Shown here: positions 63,090 through 64,000 of the stretch, in pieces
Layout of the letters: each line of letters starts with the position of its first letter
How positions within the stretch are numbered: the first letter of the stretch is position 1
From: Burkholderiales bacterium
GTDB taxonomy: Bacteria; Pseudomonadota; Gammaproteobacteria; Burkholderiales; Burkholderiaceae_C
Assembly (NCBI GenBank): GCA_016213205.1
Contig: JACRAZ010000109.1
Coordinates: 31,423 to 95,422 of the forward strand
DNA: 64,000 bases
Direction: 5' to 3'
The notes under the pieces: model-generated
Seen by the model: the letters and a program-made list of their open reading frames with translations, nothing else
Told to the model about the DNA's origin: nothing
Database searches by the model: none
Translations under genes and position numbers: made by a program

Positions 63090-64000
63090 ATGCTGCCCTC
63101 CTGCCCGATCGCCTGGTTCCGTGCCCCTGTGTCCTGGCTGTGCGGGGCCGTCCTGGCCGCCTGCGCACTGCCCCCCGCCGCCGCACAGGGGGCGGGCACG
63201 GCCGCGCCGCCCGTGGGCGCGGTGGTGCAGACCCCGGAGCTGCGCGCCGAGCTGGTGGTGCATGCGCCCGAGGGCCTGGCGCCGGGCCGGCCGATGTGGC
63301 TGGGGCTGGCGCTTCAGCACAGCCCGCGCTGGCACACCTACTGGCTGAACCCGGGCGATTCGGGCCTGCCCACGCGGCTGAACTGGACGCTGCCCCAGGG
63401 GGTCGAGGCCGGGCCGATCGCCTGGCCCCTGCCCGAGCGGCAGCGCTTCGGCCCGCTGGTGAACTACGGGTACGACGGCGAGCAGCTGCTGCCGGTGGCG
63501 CTGACGCTGCCCGCCGGCTGGCGGGCCGACACGCGGCCGGTGCGCCTGCGGGCCGACTGGCTGGTGTGCGCCGAGGTGTGCCTGCCGCAATCGGGCGAGT
63601 TCGCGCTCGAGGTGCCGGCCCCGGGGCCGCAGACCGCACGCGCCGCGGCCTTCACGCAGGCGCTGGCCGCCGTGCCGCGCGCGGCCGCGGGCCTGGATGC
63701 GCAGGCGCGGGTGGACGGGCCTGCGGTGGTGGTGGACGTGGCCGGCCTGCCCGAGGCGCTGCGGGGCAAGCCGCTGCAGCTGTTTGCCGAGCAGCCCGGT
63801 GTGATCGACCATGCCGCCACGCCCACGCTGCAGTGGCAGGGTGATCGGCTGCGCCTGCGCCAGGCCTTGTCGCCCCAGCGCAGCGAGAGCCCGGACTCCC
63901 TGGCGCTGGTGCTGGCGGCCGACGGCACGGCCGGCGCGGTGCGCCTGGCCGCGCCGGTGGTGGGCGGCTGGCCTGCCCCGGGCAGCACCGGCGGCGCGGC
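63090..64000 (+). CDS. DsbD/ScsB-like thiol:disulfide interchange protein (3' end cut by window)
   Basis: Translated from ATG 63090; 303 residues are present and the frame runs off the window. Signal peptide LCGAVLAACALPPAAA (about 18-33). The periplasmic N-terminal domain shows the family line HTYWLNPGDSGLPTRLNW (about 82-99) and DWLVCAEVCLPQSGEF with the CxxxC cysteines (about 155-170). The membrane and thioredoxin-like domains would lie beyond the edge. Transfers electrons to periplasmic thiols. Start choice rests on the signal peptide; it is divergent from the FAH gene. Confidence 0.85.
   Translation, partial: MLPSCPIAWFRAPVSWLCGAVLAACALPPAAAQGAGTAAPPVGAVVQTPELRAELVVHAPEGLAPGRPMWLGLALQHSPRWHTYWLNPGDSGLPTRLNWTLPQGVEAGPIAWPLPERQRFGPLVNYGYDGEQLLPVALTLPAGWRADTRPVRLRADWLVCAEVCLPQSGEFALEVPAPGPQTARAAAFTQALAAVPRAAAGLDAQARVDGPAVVVDVAGLPEALRGKPLQLFAEQPGVIDHAATPTLQWQGDRLRLRQALSPQRSESPDSLALVLAADGTAGAVRLAAPVVGGWPAPGSTGGA

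Overview
The window is about 70% G+C. The genes recognised and their order (gyrB-dnaN-dnaA / rpmH-rnpA-yidD-yidC-mnmE, DUF3348/DUF802/DUF2894 proteins, CreBCD, two sulfate-binding proteins) point to a Burkholderiales betaproteobacterium, perhaps of the Rubrivivax/Leptothrix/Roseateles type. That placement is inference from gene content. The segment carries the chromosomal origin: gyrB, dnaN and dnaA read leftward, rpmH through mnmE read rightward, and DnaA boxes lie on both sides of dnaA and even inside rnpA.

Layout. 1-2.3 kb: ubiA (cut by the window edge), psuG and a small unknown gene. 2.4-8.1 kb: an unusual cluster of an orphan TssB-TssC type contractile-sheath fusion followed by a four-gene operon (DUF3348; MotA/ZorA-like channel with a very long tail; MotB/OmpA-like stator; DUF2894). 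8.1-18.7 kb: a VOC protein, then the origin/housekeeping block ending in mnmE. 18.8-32.1 kb: a genomic island inserted just downstream of mnmE. It is bounded by near-identical 23-bp direct repeats, begins with a P4-type integrase, and carries a type I restriction-modification operon (hsdM-hsdS-hsdR), two uncharacterised cargo genes, and an AlpA / HTH-zinc-ribbon / second tyrosine recombinase / small-protein module. 32.2-40.5 kb: an AraC regulator with a hydrolase lipoprotein, a Kef-type antiporter, kdsD-kdsC-lptC (lipopolysaccharide), an SDR enzyme and a glycine-rich RNA-binding protein. 40.7-46.1 kb: two membrane proteins, then creB-creC-creD with a cre-tag before creD. 46.2-52.4 kb: a GMC oxidoreductase, a candidate small RNA with a strong terminator, a TSUP transporter, an HDOD protein, an acyl-CoA synthetase and a hydrolase. 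52.6-61.8 kb: cysB and the sulfate uptake system (two sbp genes, cysT, cysW, cysA) with a hydrolase, an amidase and a secreted protein between. 62-64 kb: an FAH-family enzyme and the start of a DsbD-like gene.

How parts work together. The origin genes share the usual replication/ribosome/membrane-insertion neighbourhood. cysB sits next to its likely regulon, and a shared ~40-bp element precedes cysB and sbp. CreB/CreC should drive creD through the cre-tag. The sheath-plus-motor cluster and the two unknown genes linked to the restriction system are the best candidates for undescribed biology. Many long open frames opposite real genes are high-G+C artefacts and were left out.
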